Positions 1 through 7,920 of a stretch of DNA of 24,604 bases are shown here, one piece after another. The notes below the pieces were generated by a model. The model ran no database searches and was not told where the DNA came from. It saw only the letters and a list, made by a program, of their open reading frames with translations. The position numbers were made by a program, and so were the translations under genes. The stretch is from Gammaproteobacteria bacterium (GTDB taxonomy: Bacteria; Pseudomonadota; Gammaproteobacteria; Arenicellales; DRJH01). The stretch lies in the NCBI GenBank assembly GCA_011052285.1, contig DRJH01000091.1, forward strand, positions 1 to 24,604, given 5' to 3'. Positions within the stretch are counted from its first letter, which is position 1, and each line of letters starts with the position of its first letter.

Positions 1-472
1 CGAGCAAATGCCGTAGCTGACGGTTCCGGGTCTCGGCAGACAAATGGGTGAGGTGCAGGTTGTAGAGGCGTAGTTGTGCTGAGCGGGTTTCGATCAAGAC
101 TTCCAGTGCTGAACGTTGAATACTCAAAGCGTGCAGACCGGTGTATTGGGGTAATAAATGATTTCTGACCGATCGTAGAGGATAACGGGATAGCAGCAGG
201 TTGCCGAACTGACGCCGTTGTCCCTGCGGGTGCTGGCCAACAGAAGCGGATGGATCAAATACATCCAGGCCAGCACCATAGGCCCAGTAATAATCCGGCA
301 ACAGAGTGGAGAGTGCTGCAATCTGATCGGTATTGCCACTGCGGGGCCAGTAGCGATCCACTTCCTGTAGCACAATAATATCTGCGCCGCGAACGGCTTC
401 GGTGATGCGCTCAAGATCAACCCTGTGATCACGCCCACGTCCAAACTGGATATTGTAGGTTACGATCTTCAT
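1..472 (-). CDS. Endonuclease/exonuclease/phosphatase family protein (3' end cut by window edge)
   Basis: Translating the minus strand from the ATG at 472 gives an open frame of 157 codons that runs off the left edge with no stop. The product begins MKIVTYNIQFGRGRD and carries the hallmarks of the DNase I-like EEP fold. These are the N-terminal TYNI strand with its metal-site Asn, a QEVD block about 40 residues in (catalytic metal-binding Glu), a GNLLLSRYPL strand mid-protein, and NLHLTHLSAETR with the catalytic His. Members hydrolyse phosphodiester or phosphomonoester bonds in nucleic acids, lipids or phosphoinositides; the substrate cannot be told from this fragment. The C-terminal part, with the last catalytic Asp/His pair, lies outside the window. 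It is codirectional with ntrX but 346 bp away, so probably a separate unit. No clear Shine-Dalgarno precedes the start. Confidence 0.85.
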   Translation of the reverse strand, partial: MKIVTYNIQFGRGRDHRVDLERITEAVRGADIIVLQEVDRYWPRSGNTDQIAALSTLLPDYYWAYGAGLDVFDPSASVGQHPQGQRRQFGNLLLSRYPLRSVRNHLLPQYTGLHALSIQRSALEVLIETRSAQLRLYNLHLTHLSAETRNRQLRHLL

Positions 473-818
473 CGTTGATTGATAGGGTCAGAATATTGGA
501 TCATCCAGGCCTCCCGCTTACTGTTTTCAAGGTGATTCTTGGTCTGAAGGAGATCGAAACGAGAAAATGGTCACCCAATCGCAACCATTCAGCGTGTTTA
601 GATTTTGGTTCAGTACAAGGCATTCTATACTCATAGTGCTGAAGAATACCTCGGTAATGAATTAAAAACCCACTTATATTCAGTAGGTTGTAAAATCAAA
701 AAGTGCATTTTTCAGCATAGAGAGTATAGTACGAAAATAACGCCGTAATGGGAAAAAAGGATGAATGTGCTGAATAGTTACACCCAATCTACAATTAGTG
801 AGAGCTGCTGCTGGGTCA
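473..818. other. Gene-free interval containing the inverted-repeat element
   Basis: This 346-bp stretch lies between the start of the EEP-family gene and the stop of ntrX. I find no convincing reading frame or RNA gene. It is A/T-richer than its neighbours and carries the 105-bp repeat element at 625-729. Any promoter of the EEP-family gene should be here, reading leftwards, but I cannot point to a good -35/-10 pair. Confidence 0.6.
625..729. repeat. MITE-like element, copy 1, with imperfect terminal inverted repeats
   Basis: Bases 626-719 match the last 95 bases of the window (24510-24604) in the same orientation, with a single-base indel (one T missing here, in the TAAAATCAAAAA tract). Extending to the right reveals termini that are inverted copies of each other: left CTATACTCATAGTGCTGAA (625-643), right TTCAGCATAGAGAGTATAG (711-729). 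The outer 8 bp pair perfectly, and GCTGAA/TTCAGC pair after a small offset. Length about 105 bp, an A/T-rich interior, no coding capacity and presence in two unrelated places fit a non-autonomous miniature element. No clear target-site duplication is seen, although a TA dinucleotide is compatible with the ends. Confidence 0.7.
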
Positions 819-2183
819 TCAGCTTGATTTACGACTACGGGTTGGAATTCCCAGGGTTTTTAGTTTTCTGTACAGATGGGTGCGCTCGACACCGGAACGG
901 TTCGCCAACTCACTGATATTGCCATTAACCAGGGCCAGATGTTGGGTCAGATATTCCCGCTCAAAGGCATCCCGGGCTTCACGTAGCGGCAAATCGAAAT
1001 AGTGATCTCCTGTGGGCGATGTTGCAGCGGCCGTACTGCCCAATACCGATTCAATTTCCTGGCGGCTGACATCATTTTCTTTATCGCCTAGTATTAATAG
1101 TCGTTGCACCACGTTCATCAATTCACGAACATTACCAGGCCATTGGTATTGACGTAGTAGATTGAGTGCTGCGATCGAAAAATGACGGTATTTGAGCTGT
1201 TCGTTGGTGACGAATCGATCAACGTAGTAATTCACCAATTCCGGGATGTCTTCGGTATGTTTGCACAAGGGCGGAATAGGTATCGGAACGACGTGCAGTC
1301 GGTCGTAGAGGTCTTGACGGAACCTTCCCTGGTGTACTGCCAGCTGCAGATCCTGGTTGGTGGTAGCAATGATGCGGACATCAAAATTGATGTATCGGTT
1401 ACCGCCCAGGTGCATGAACTGGCCCTCTTCCAGGACATTGAGTAGCTGTGCTTGCAATGTCAGGTCGATATCGGCAATTTCATTCAGTAACAAAGTACCG
1501 CCATCGGCTTTTTCGAAGCAACTGTATTCTATGCTATCGCTCTGTTCGCTGCCGAACAGTTGTACTGCATTTCTGGTATGGGCTACCGCGAGGCTGAGAT
1601 CGACAAAAGGTTGTTCCCGGCGATGGCTTAGCGCGTGGACATGACGTGCGGCGACATCTTTACCACTTCCTGGCGCCCCACTGAGCAATAACCTGCTGTC
1701 AGTATCTGCAACTTGTTGCAGAGTATGGCGCAACCCAGCCATGAGCGCACTACTGCCTAGAAGCTCAGACTGCGGTTTGAGGCGTTTCTTTAATTGTTGA
1801 TTTTCCGCACGTAAAGTTCGAGTTTGTAACGCACGTTCTATGGTAACCAGTAATTTAGCAGTAGACAACGGTTTTTCCAGAAAATCATACGCACCCAGGC
1901 GTACCGACTCAACCGCAGTTTCAACATTTCCGTGACCGGAAATCATGATTACCGGGATATTCCATTCTGGATGAGAAGACCATTCCTGGAGTAAAGTGAC
2001 GCCATCCACATCCGGCATCCAGATATCGAGCAAAATGAGATCAATGGACTGTTCGCGGGCAGTGCTGCGGGCAACCTCGCCATTTTCCGCAGTCAGGACG
2101 CGATAACCTTCATCGGTCAGAATATCCTTTACAATTTCCCGAATATCCGGCTCATCATCAACGATAAGTATGCTGTAGCTCAT
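819..2183 (-). CDS. ntrX: NtrX-type sigma-54-family response regulator with altered Walker B
   Basis: The 454-residue protein has a receiver domain (residues 1-120; phospho-acceptor D53 in LLDIWMPDVDG), an AAA+ domain (about 140-365) and a C-terminal helix-turn-helix ending VERTHLYRKLKTLGI, which is typical of NtrX. Walker A is intact (GAPGSGKD, K175), as are the DVRIIATTN sensor strand, the arginine-finger region FRQDLYDRL and WPGNVREL. The sigma-54-contacting GAFTGA loop is absent around 211-222, as I recall for many NtrX proteins. Unusually, Walker B reads GGTLLLNEIAD with Asn at 234 (codon AAT, 1482-1484) where Asp is expected, and the usual LRER segment reads LCKH. ATG overlaps the ntrY stop as ATGA, so the two are translationally coupled. 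The expected role is response to NtrY, with nitrogen, redox or envelope genes as targets. Confidence 0.9.
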   Translation of the reverse strand: MSYSILIVDDEPDIREIVKDILTDEGYRVLTAENGEVARSTAREQSIDLILLDIWMPDVDGVTLLQEWSSHPEWNIPVIMISGHGNVETAVESVRLGAYDFLEKPLSTAKLLVTIERALQTRTLRAENQQLKKRLKPQSELLGSSALMAGLRHTLQQVADTDSRLLLSGAPGSGKDVAARHVHALSHRREQPFVDLSLAVAHTRNAVQLFGSEQSDSIEYSCFEKADGGTLLLNEIADIDLTLQAQLLNVLEEGQFMHLGGNRYINFDVRIIATTNQDLQLAVHQGRFRQDLYDRLHVVPIPIPPLCKHTEDIPELVNYYVDRFVTNEQLKYRHFSIAALNLLRQYQWPGNVRELMNVVQRLLILGDKENDVSRQEIESVLGSTAAATSPTGDHYFDLPLREARDAFEREYLTQHLALVNGNISELANRSGVERTHLYRKLKTLGIPTRSRKSS

Positions 2184-4414
2184 GAGACAGTTTGACCCTT
2201 GTGAGATAGAATAGATTCAACATGAATTTTTGCTTTGTTGCCGCTGACCGGTAGTAGCACGGTAACAGTGACACCGTGGGGCTGAGTGGTCGAGGCCCAG
2301 ATTTTTCCACCATGCTCTTCGATAATGCGTTTGACAATGGCCAGTCCGAGACCGGTGCCTTTTGTTTTTGTCGTGACATAAGGCTCAAAGATATCACTTC
2401 GAAGCTTGCTGGAAAAGCCCGGGCCGTTGTCTGCTACGGTCAGTTCAACATAGTGTTGACCATGATCCTCTTGTGGATGAGTACTGATTTCTATACTTGG
2501 GGTGGCCGCATCGGGCTGTTTCGGCAATTGCAGGGCATCACAGGCGTTAATGATCAGATTATTCAATACCTGTAGTATGCGATTGGCGTCGGCGACAACC
2601 GGTTGTATCTCATTGGATAGTTTGAGGATAATTTCCGGCTGTTGTTTTCCACGATGCAGTTCTGCAACATCACTAGCCAGTCGATTAAGATCGACGTTTG
2701 TGGTGGTTATCAGTACGGGTTGAGCATAGTCTGAAAAGGCATTGACCATCTGCTTCATAGCATCGACTTGCTGTACGATAATGCGTGTTGCCCGCTCCAG
2801 GGCGTCCCGGTTGTCAGCTGGCAGGGTGTGAAGATATTTGCTACGAATGCGTTCGGCGCTAAGTTGGATGGGGGTCAGAGGATTCTTGATTTCATGAGCC
2901 AGTCGTCGTGCCACCTCACCCCAGGCTGTATTGCGTTGTGCCTGCACCAGGTCAGTAATTTCATCAAACACCACCACAAAGCCGTCATCTGTAGCACGGC
3001 TGCTGCACAACTGACTGCCGCGTATAATCAAAATACGTCGCCCACGGGCCGTGTTCAGAGATATTTCACCTTGCCATTCAGGTTGACCATCATTGATGCC
3101 CTGATTGATCAACTCCCACAATGGGGCAACTTGAGGAAATGCGTTGGTAACCTGCGGTAAGGTTTGACCCTTTGTTGCGTTTAGGTCCAGACCCAATATT
3201 TCCTCGGCAGCTGGATTGAAGGTGCGTAGGCGCAGTTCCAGGTCCACGGACATGACTCCGGACGAGAGATGACTTAATACGGTCTGTAGATAGGTGCGTT
3301 GTGAATCGGACTCACGTTGGGCGCGTTGTGTTTCATCTCGAGCGATCTGGATTTTACGGGTCATATCGTTGAAAGATTCAACCAGAATACCGAATTCATC
3401 ACGCTGCGTGACCGGCAGGGTGGTGTCGTAGTTGCCGTCAGCAACGGCACGGGTACCCATCGCCAGATCACGCAGCGGCTTGATCAGCCTTCGGGATGAG
3501 AAGATGCCCGCCCAGATCCCCATTAACAGGGTTGCCAATGCAATCAGTGATAAGGTCAGGACGAAGGTAAATTTGAGTGGCTGGCGCAGAAATTTGATTT
3601 GTTTGTATTCACGAACTGCGGATTCGAGGCTGGCACTGAGCTTGGCATGGCGCAATGGCAGGCTGCGGATAATCTGCAGGATTCTCAGTGGCTGGGTAAC
3701 AGATTGCCCAAATACAGGCACCAGAATACGTAATTTAATGCTGTCATCTGCCAGTGGTTTGAGGTTGATCTGGTAGGTGCCGCTACGCAATTTGTTGAGG
3801 AGTGCTTCAGGAGGGCGGTCCGGTAACAATGAGGTCTGGTCCACGGAACTGGAGGCCAGGATCTGACCATTATATTCGAACAGTGTTAGTTCATCGTATT
3901 GATGTTGTTGCCGGATGTCATTAATCGCAGCCACCAAATCATGTTCACCTGCTAGTGTACTGGCGATCTGCTGTGCTTCTTGCAAGGAATCCTGTTTTAC
4001 CGTTTCCAAAGTCGATCGTCCCAGTAGCCTGGCATCGTCGAGGGCTTTGGTGATCCGGACATTGAACCAGCTATCGATGCCTTCACTGAGGAACTGGACC
4101 GAAAAATAGTAAACCACAACCAATGGCAGCAGCGCTATTCCGACAAAGGTACCCAGCATGCGCAAGGTCAGTCGAGAACCGAGTCTACGGTCACGATATT
4201 GTTGTATAAGACGCCACAAATTGGGGATGATGAGCCCGAGTAGCAACACAATGCCCAGGATATTGACGACCAGCAGTATGGAGTAATAACGGCCAAAAAA
4301 TTCGCTGTGTCGGGCGGCTGCCGTGAGCATGATTAAGGCCGCCAACAGGCCTCCGAAGAGTAAAACAAACGAAGCCCGGAGTAGCACCCTGCGGCTTAAA
4401 GATGCAGTGACCAT
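2180..4414 (-). CDS. ntrY: NtrY-type membrane sensor histidine kinase
   Basis: The 744-residue inner-membrane kinase has hydrophobic segments at about 9-34, 44-66 and 85-109. A roughly 170-residue, probably periplasmic sensor region follows, then a fourth membrane segment at about 283-305. After these come HAMP (306-360), a PAS-like domain (about 372-490), a dimerisation/phospho-acceptor helix with H507 in VARRLAHEIKNPLTPIQL, and a HATPase domain with N box NNLIINACDAL, G1 ADNGPGF (661-667) and G2 GTGLGLAI (686-693). The HEIKNPLTPIQLSAER sequence is diagnostic of the NtrY branch. It phosphorylates the partner NtrX encoded immediately downstream with a 4-bp overlap. Its start overlaps the end of the DUF4390 gene by 19 bp and is preceded by GGAG, so it belongs to the def-to-ntrX run. 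All catalytic motifs look intact, unlike those of NtrX. Confidence 0.93.
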   Translation of the reverse strand: MVTASLSRRVLLRASFVLLFGGLLAALIMLTAAARHSEFFGRYYSILLVVNILGIVLLLGLIIPNLWRLIQQYRDRRLGSRLTLRMLGTFVGIALLPLVVVYYFSVQFLSEGIDSWFNVRITKALDDARLLGRSTLETVKQDSLQEAQQIASTLAGEHDLVAAINDIRQQHQYDELTLFEYNGQILASSSVDQTSLLPDRPPEALLNKLRSGTYQINLKPLADDSIKLRILVPVFGQSVTQPLRILQIIRSLPLRHAKLSASLESAVREYKQIKFLRQPLKFTFVLTLSLIALATLLMGIWAGIFSSRRLIKPLRDLAMGTRAVADGNYDTTLPVTQRDEFGILVESFNDMTRKIQIARDETQRAQRESDSQRTYLQTVLSHLSSGVMSVDLELRLRTFNPAAEEILGLDLNATKGQTLPQVTNAFPQVAPLWELINQGINDGQPEWQGEISLNTARGRRILIIRGSQLCSSRATDDGFVVVFDEITDLVQAQRNTAWGEVARRLAHEIKNPLTPIQLSAERIRSKYLHTLPADNRDALERATRIIVQQVDAMKQMVNAFSDYAQPVLITTTNVDLNRLASDVAELHRGKQQPEIILKLSNEIQPVVADANRILQVLNNLIINACDALQLPKQPDAATPSIEISTHPQEDHGQHYVELTVADNGPGFSSKLRSDIFEPYVTTKTKGTGLGLAIVKRIIEEHGGKIWASTTQPHGVTVTVLLPVSGNKAKIHVESILSHKGQTVS

Positions 4415-4977
4415 GAGCTCCAGTCACTATCCAGCCACCAAGATGGCAGGGTGTAAGCGAGGGGTCGTAGCGGGATGGGCAGGGCCTCTATATCCAGTAG
4501 TATTTTGGCTGTAACATAGTATTGACCAGAATCGTACTGTTTGGCGTTAAATTCGAGATTTTTTGGTAATGGCAGATTAAAGGATCGAGTGTTGCCGATG
4601 GCAGCCAGGGCCTTGGCTAATGAAGAATGACTTTCTGAGGTATGTTGGGCTGGAAATTCGACAATATATCTGGCCGATAAGGCGTGAAATCGTAGTCGTG
4701 TACGTATTTTCCACTCGGCAACAGTGGGGTCCCATAGCCAGGCTCGGTCACGTTTCAGCCGCAGGTAGATGACGATATCCAGCGGGATACCATTGGCGAC
4801 GGCTTCCTTGACATGATCACTGAGGCTAAGTTTGCCACGGGTACTGACTGTCAAATGGGTTGCTGAAAGTGTCGCCGAGACCTCTGTCAGGGCGAAATCA
4901 GCCCGGCTGACCGCGCTCAACAGCAAATTCAGCAGCAGGCAAAAAAATAAACGGTTACAGTTTTTCCAGGCAGGCAT
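4396..4977 (-). CDS. DUF4390 exported protein
   Basis: A 193-residue protein of unknown function that I recognise by position and composition as the DUF4390 protein usually found between rsmB and ntrY in Gammaproteobacteria. The frame is open further upstream to 5070, but that part overlaps rsmB heavily. ATG 4977 gives a proper Sec signal peptide (basic MPAWKNCNR, hydrophobic FFCLLLNLLLSAV, then a cleavage-like SRA), so I choose it. It overlaps the 3' end of rsmB by 23 bp and the 5' end of ntrY by 19 bp. The mature part has features such as YLRLKRDRAWLWDPTVAEW and ends in a W-rich tail, suggesting a periplasmic beta-rich domain. A link to NtrY sensing is suggested only by synteny. Confidence 0.8.
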   Translation of the reverse strand: MPAWKNCNRLFFCLLLNLLLSAVSRADFALTEVSATLSATHLTVSTRGKLSLSDHVKEAVANGIPLDIVIYLRLKRDRAWLWDPTVAEWKIRTRLRFHALSARYIVEFPAQHTSESHSSLAKALAAIGNTRSFNLPLPKNLEFNAKQYDSGQYYVTAKILLDIEALPIPLRPLAYTLPSWWLDSDWSSWSLHL

Positions 4978-6256
4978 AAAAGAATCCGTCAGTAGCATGG
5001 ATACCAGGTAAAAGTTGACGGCCATGACCGGTATCGAGACCGATCCCATTGGGTAAATGGTACTTGGCATCCGGAAAATAGTTCAAAAAATCAGTAATCT
5101 GTAGTTGGTTTTCCTCCGGCAACAAGGAGCAGGTGACATACAACATTTTGCCACCACTTTTCAAAAGGGGCCACAACGCATGTAATAGCGTTTTCTGACT
5201 CTCGGCCAGCATGCCGATATCTTGAGGTTGACGCAAGATTTTTATGTCTGGATGACGCCGAATTACGCCACTACCTGAACAGGGTGCGTCGAGCAGTATT
5301 CGGTCATAAGGGTTACCGGACCACCAGCTATCTGGTTGCGTGGCATCAGCACAAAAGACTTCAGCCTTGTGGTAGCCGATACGCTGCAAATTCTCTCGAA
5401 CACGTTGTAGCCGTTCATCGGACAGATCAATGGCAGTGATCTTACAGCCTGGTTGAAGTTGGGCGATATGGGCTGTCTTTCCGCCTGGAGCGGCACAAGC
5501 ATCCAGGACGCGCTGCCCGGATGAAGGTGTTAGCCAGGGAGCAGCAAGCTGGGCGCCGGCATCTTGAACCGATAGCAAGCCTTCGGCAAAGCCTGGCAAA
5601 GTGGCAGGTGGGACCGCTTTATGCAGCCGCAGAGCAGAGGCTACCCCGGCCACTGCTTGTGCTGCCAGGCCTCGCTCAGCCAGTTGATCGATGACCTGTT
5701 CGCGGCCGATTCGGGAGGTATCAACCCTGAGTACGAGATCTGGGCGCTGGTTGCTGGTAGCGAAGATCGCAGCGGCATGTGAGCCCCAGTGGGTGCGGAT
5801 CGCACGGTACAACCAGCCCGGGTAACTGACTTTCTGTTGATGCTCGAGTTTGGCCTCCAGTGTTGATTCCTGGCGCTGTGCGTTGCGCAGGACAGCATTG
5901 ACCATTCGTTCGGCCCACACCTTGCCGAGTGGTCGACAGGCTGCGACCGTTTCATTGACCGCCGCATGGGCGGGGATGCGGGTATATTGTAATTGGTAGA
6001 GGCCAATTTTGAGCAGACAATACAAGTCCTGATCACGTTTTCGCAAGGGTTTGTTGAGTAATTGAGCGAGAACGGCATCCAATCGATGTGACCAGCGCAG
6101 AGCTCCGGTGGCCAGCTCTGTCAACAGCCGGCGATCCAGTGTTGATAACAAGTATTCCTGGCAGCAATGTTCTACCTGTCCACTCAGGCTTTGCCTGTTT
6201 TCGTGGACTTTGAGAACGATTCTGGCCGCAAGTAAGCGGAGTGTTCCAGGCACCAT
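4955..6256 (-). CDS. rsmB: 16S rRNA m5C967 methyltransferase RsmB
   Basis: The 433-residue protein has the two-part RsmB structure: an N-terminal NusB-like RNA-binding domain (about 5-140) and a C-terminal Rossmann methyltransferase domain. It methylates C967 of 16S rRNA using S-adenosylmethionine. Visible motifs are the SAM-binding loop DACAAPGGKT (252-261), DAPCSGSG (323-330, with C326, the cysteine used for product release) and YVTCSLLPEEN (C376, the catalytic nucleophile). Length matches the family (E. coli about 429). ATG 6256 follows the fmt stop by 3 bp; the 3' end overlaps the DUF4390 gene. The fmt-rsmB linkage is conserved widely in Gammaproteobacteria. Confidence 0.95.
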   Translation of the reverse strand: MVPGTLRLLAARIVLKVHENRQSLSGQVEHCCQEYLLSTLDRRLLTELATGALRWSHRLDAVLAQLLNKPLRKRDQDLYCLLKIGLYQLQYTRIPAHAAVNETVAACRPLGKVWAERMVNAVLRNAQRQESTLEAKLEHQQKVSYPGWLYRAIRTHWGSHAAAIFATSNQRPDLVLRVDTSRIGREQVIDQLAERGLAAQAVAGVASALRLHKAVPPATLPGFAEGLLSVQDAGAQLAAPWLTPSSGQRVLDACAAPGGKTAHIAQLQPGCKITAIDLSDERLQRVRENLQRIGYHKAEVFCADATQPDSWWSGNPYDRILLDAPCSGSGVIRRHPDIKILRQPQDIGMLAESQKTLLHALWPLLKSGGKMLYVTCSLLPEENQLQITDFLNYFPDAKYHLPNGIGLDTGHGRQLLPGIHATDGFFYACLEKL

Positions 6257-6259
6257 GAT

Positions 6260-7225
6260 TTAACAACAAGTAGTTTGTAAATGATCACCAGCTGACAATC
6301 GGTAGCCATTCAGAAAAGTTGCCACAGGCAAGCGCTTGCCACCAGCACGTTGCAGTTCCAGAAGTCGCAGTGTGCCCTCACCACAACAAACCACAATTCC
6401 GCTGTTGTCGACGGCCAGAATTTCTCCCGGCACACAATGATCACGGTTCGGTGTGGATGGCTCAGGTTGTGCTCGCCAGATACGTATGGTTCGTTGGTGG
6501 TGGTTGGTGCGTGCAATCGGGAATGGATTAAAGGCCCGTATTTGTTGATCCAGCAGTATAGTGCTACGGCGCCAGTCGATTTGTGCTTCCGTTTTTTCAA
6601 GCTTACTGGCGTAGCAGGCCCGGCCTTCATCCTGGGGTTGAGGGTGGGCATGACCTGACAACAAGATTGGCAAATAGTCGAGCAGAGTCTTTGCACCCAG
6701 TATTGCCAGTTTTTCTTGTAGTGTTGCGGTGGTATCAAGGGCTTTGATTTTCAGTGGCTCCTGGTGCAGGATATCCCCATTATCAAGACCACGGGCCATT
6801 TGCATCAGGGTGATGCCGGTCACGTGGTCACCATTTTCAATGGCACGTGCAATGGGCGCTGCTCCGCGCCAGCGCGGCAATAGTGAAGCATGGATGTTTA
6901 CGCAACCCAAACGAGGCAAGTTGAGCACCTGTTGCGGTAAGATAAGGCCATATGCGGCCACGACCAGCAAGTCGGGCTGACAGTCGACCAAGGGTTGGAT
7001 AGATTCCTGGCTGGAAAGTCTTTGTGGTTGGTGTAGTACAAGTTGATGTTCGAGCGCGGTGCTCTTTACGGCACTACGGGTCACTTTGCGACCGCGTCCT
7101 CGTGGGCGGTCAGGCTGGGTGTAGACCGCACAGGGTCGTATACCGGACTGAAGTAGCGCAGTCAGTGTTATTTTCGCAAACTCCGGAGTTCCGGCGAAGG
7201 CGATCTTCACATCTGTCAGTTTCAC
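6260..7225 (-). CDS. fmt: Methionyl-tRNA formyltransferase
   Basis: A 321-residue cytosolic enzyme that formylates initiator Met-tRNA with 10-formyl-tetrahydrofolate. The N-terminal formyltransferase domain shows KIAFAGTPEFA near the start, the signature CVNIHASLLPRWRGAAP with catalytic N110 and H112 and the SLLP loop, and GLDNGDIL with catalytic D148. These match E. coli N106/H108/D144 with a constant offset of four. The C-terminal tRNA-binding domain occupies about 210-321. The start is GTG at 7225, whose first G is the last base of the def stop (TAGTG). A second in-frame GTG five codons later would give the commoner MKIAFAGTPEF start. The arrangement implies translational coupling with def, the enzyme that later removes the formyl group. 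Confidence 0.95.
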   Translation of the reverse strand: MKLTDVKIAFAGTPEFAKITLTALLQSGIRPCAVYTQPDRPRGRGRKVTRSAVKSTALEHQLVLHQPQRLSSQESIQPLVDCQPDLLVVAAYGLILPQQVLNLPRLGCVNIHASLLPRWRGAAPIARAIENGDHVTGITLMQMARGLDNGDILHQEPLKIKALDTTATLQEKLAILGAKTLLDYLPILLSGHAHPQPQDEGRACYASKLEKTEAQIDWRRSTILLDQQIRAFNPFPIARTNHHQRTIRIWRAQPEPSTPNRDHCVPGEILAVDNSGIVVCCGEGTLRLLELQRAGGKRLPVATFLNGYRLSAGDHLQTTCC

Positions 7226-7755
7226 TAGATGGCCTGACGACGTCCCGGCTCGGGCTCCTGCTGCCGAAGTTCCTTGTGCATTTTTTTGCGGATTCGTTCC
7301 TGCTTTAAACGTGACAGATAATCGACAAACACCTTGCCGTCAAGATGGTCAATTTCGTGTTGCAGGCAGGTGGCAAGAAGGCCATCGGCCGTGACTTCGA
7401 AGGGATTGCCTTCACGGTCAAGAGCACGTACCGTAGCAGCCGAGGGTCGGGTAATCCTGGCGTACACTCCGGGTACGGAAAGGCACCCCTCCTCATATTC
7501 ATGCTCACCTGTGGCACGGATAATTTCCGGGTTGATAAAAGCCTGCAGCTTGTTTTTATTATCCGAAATATCAATGATCAGGATTCTACTGGCAATATTG
7601 ACTTGTGTGGCAGCCAGGCCGATACCCGGTGCCGCATACATGGTTTGTGCCATATCATCGATTAACTGCTGGATGGCCAGATCTACCCGGTCAACCGGTT
7701 TCGCTTTGTTGCGCAGCCTCGGGTCAGGGTAAACGAGTATATCGAGTAAAGCCAT
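7225..7755 (-). CDS. def: Peptide deformylase
   Basis: The 176-residue metalloenzyme removes the formyl group from nascent peptides. All three family motifs are present: motif 1 GIGLAATQV (44-52), motif 2 EGCLSVPG (metal ligand C91) and motif 3 QHEIDHLDG (H133, E134, H137). The C-terminus is basic ([18 protein letters not shown]), as in many proteobacterial Def1 proteins. It is the first gene of the leftward run def-fmt-rsmB-DUF4390-ntrY-ntrX and is divergent from the LysM gene; the promoters of both should lie in the roughly 165 bp between them. I see A/T-rich stretches there, including TATTAT at 7852-7857, but no convincing -35 partner. Confidence 0.96.
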   Translation of the reverse strand: MALLDILVYPDPRLRNKAKPVDRVDLAIQQLIDDMAQTMYAAPGIGLAATQVNIASRILIIDISDNKNKLQAFINPEIIRATGEHEYEEGCLSVPGVYARITRPSAATVRALDREGNPFEVTADGLLATCLQHEIDHLDGKVFVDYLSRLKQERIRKKMHKELRQQEPEPGRRQAI

Positions 7756-7920
7756 TTTCTGGTATCCATTGCTGCTGCCGTGGTGTACATGTGCCGGGTT
7801 TTGGTAACCGGTTGTTACAAACTACCGGGAAGCCCCCTGCCCAGCTGGACGTATTATACCTGCTGGGCTAGACTGATCGGATCAAAAACGAAGGGATTTG
7901 GCCAGGTGAAGTTAAAAGAT

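Noticed and set aside
124..444. A 106-codon minus-strand frame near the left edge
   Set aside because: It is out of frame with the clear EEP-family protein that starts at 472 and runs through it; its composition is not protein-like.
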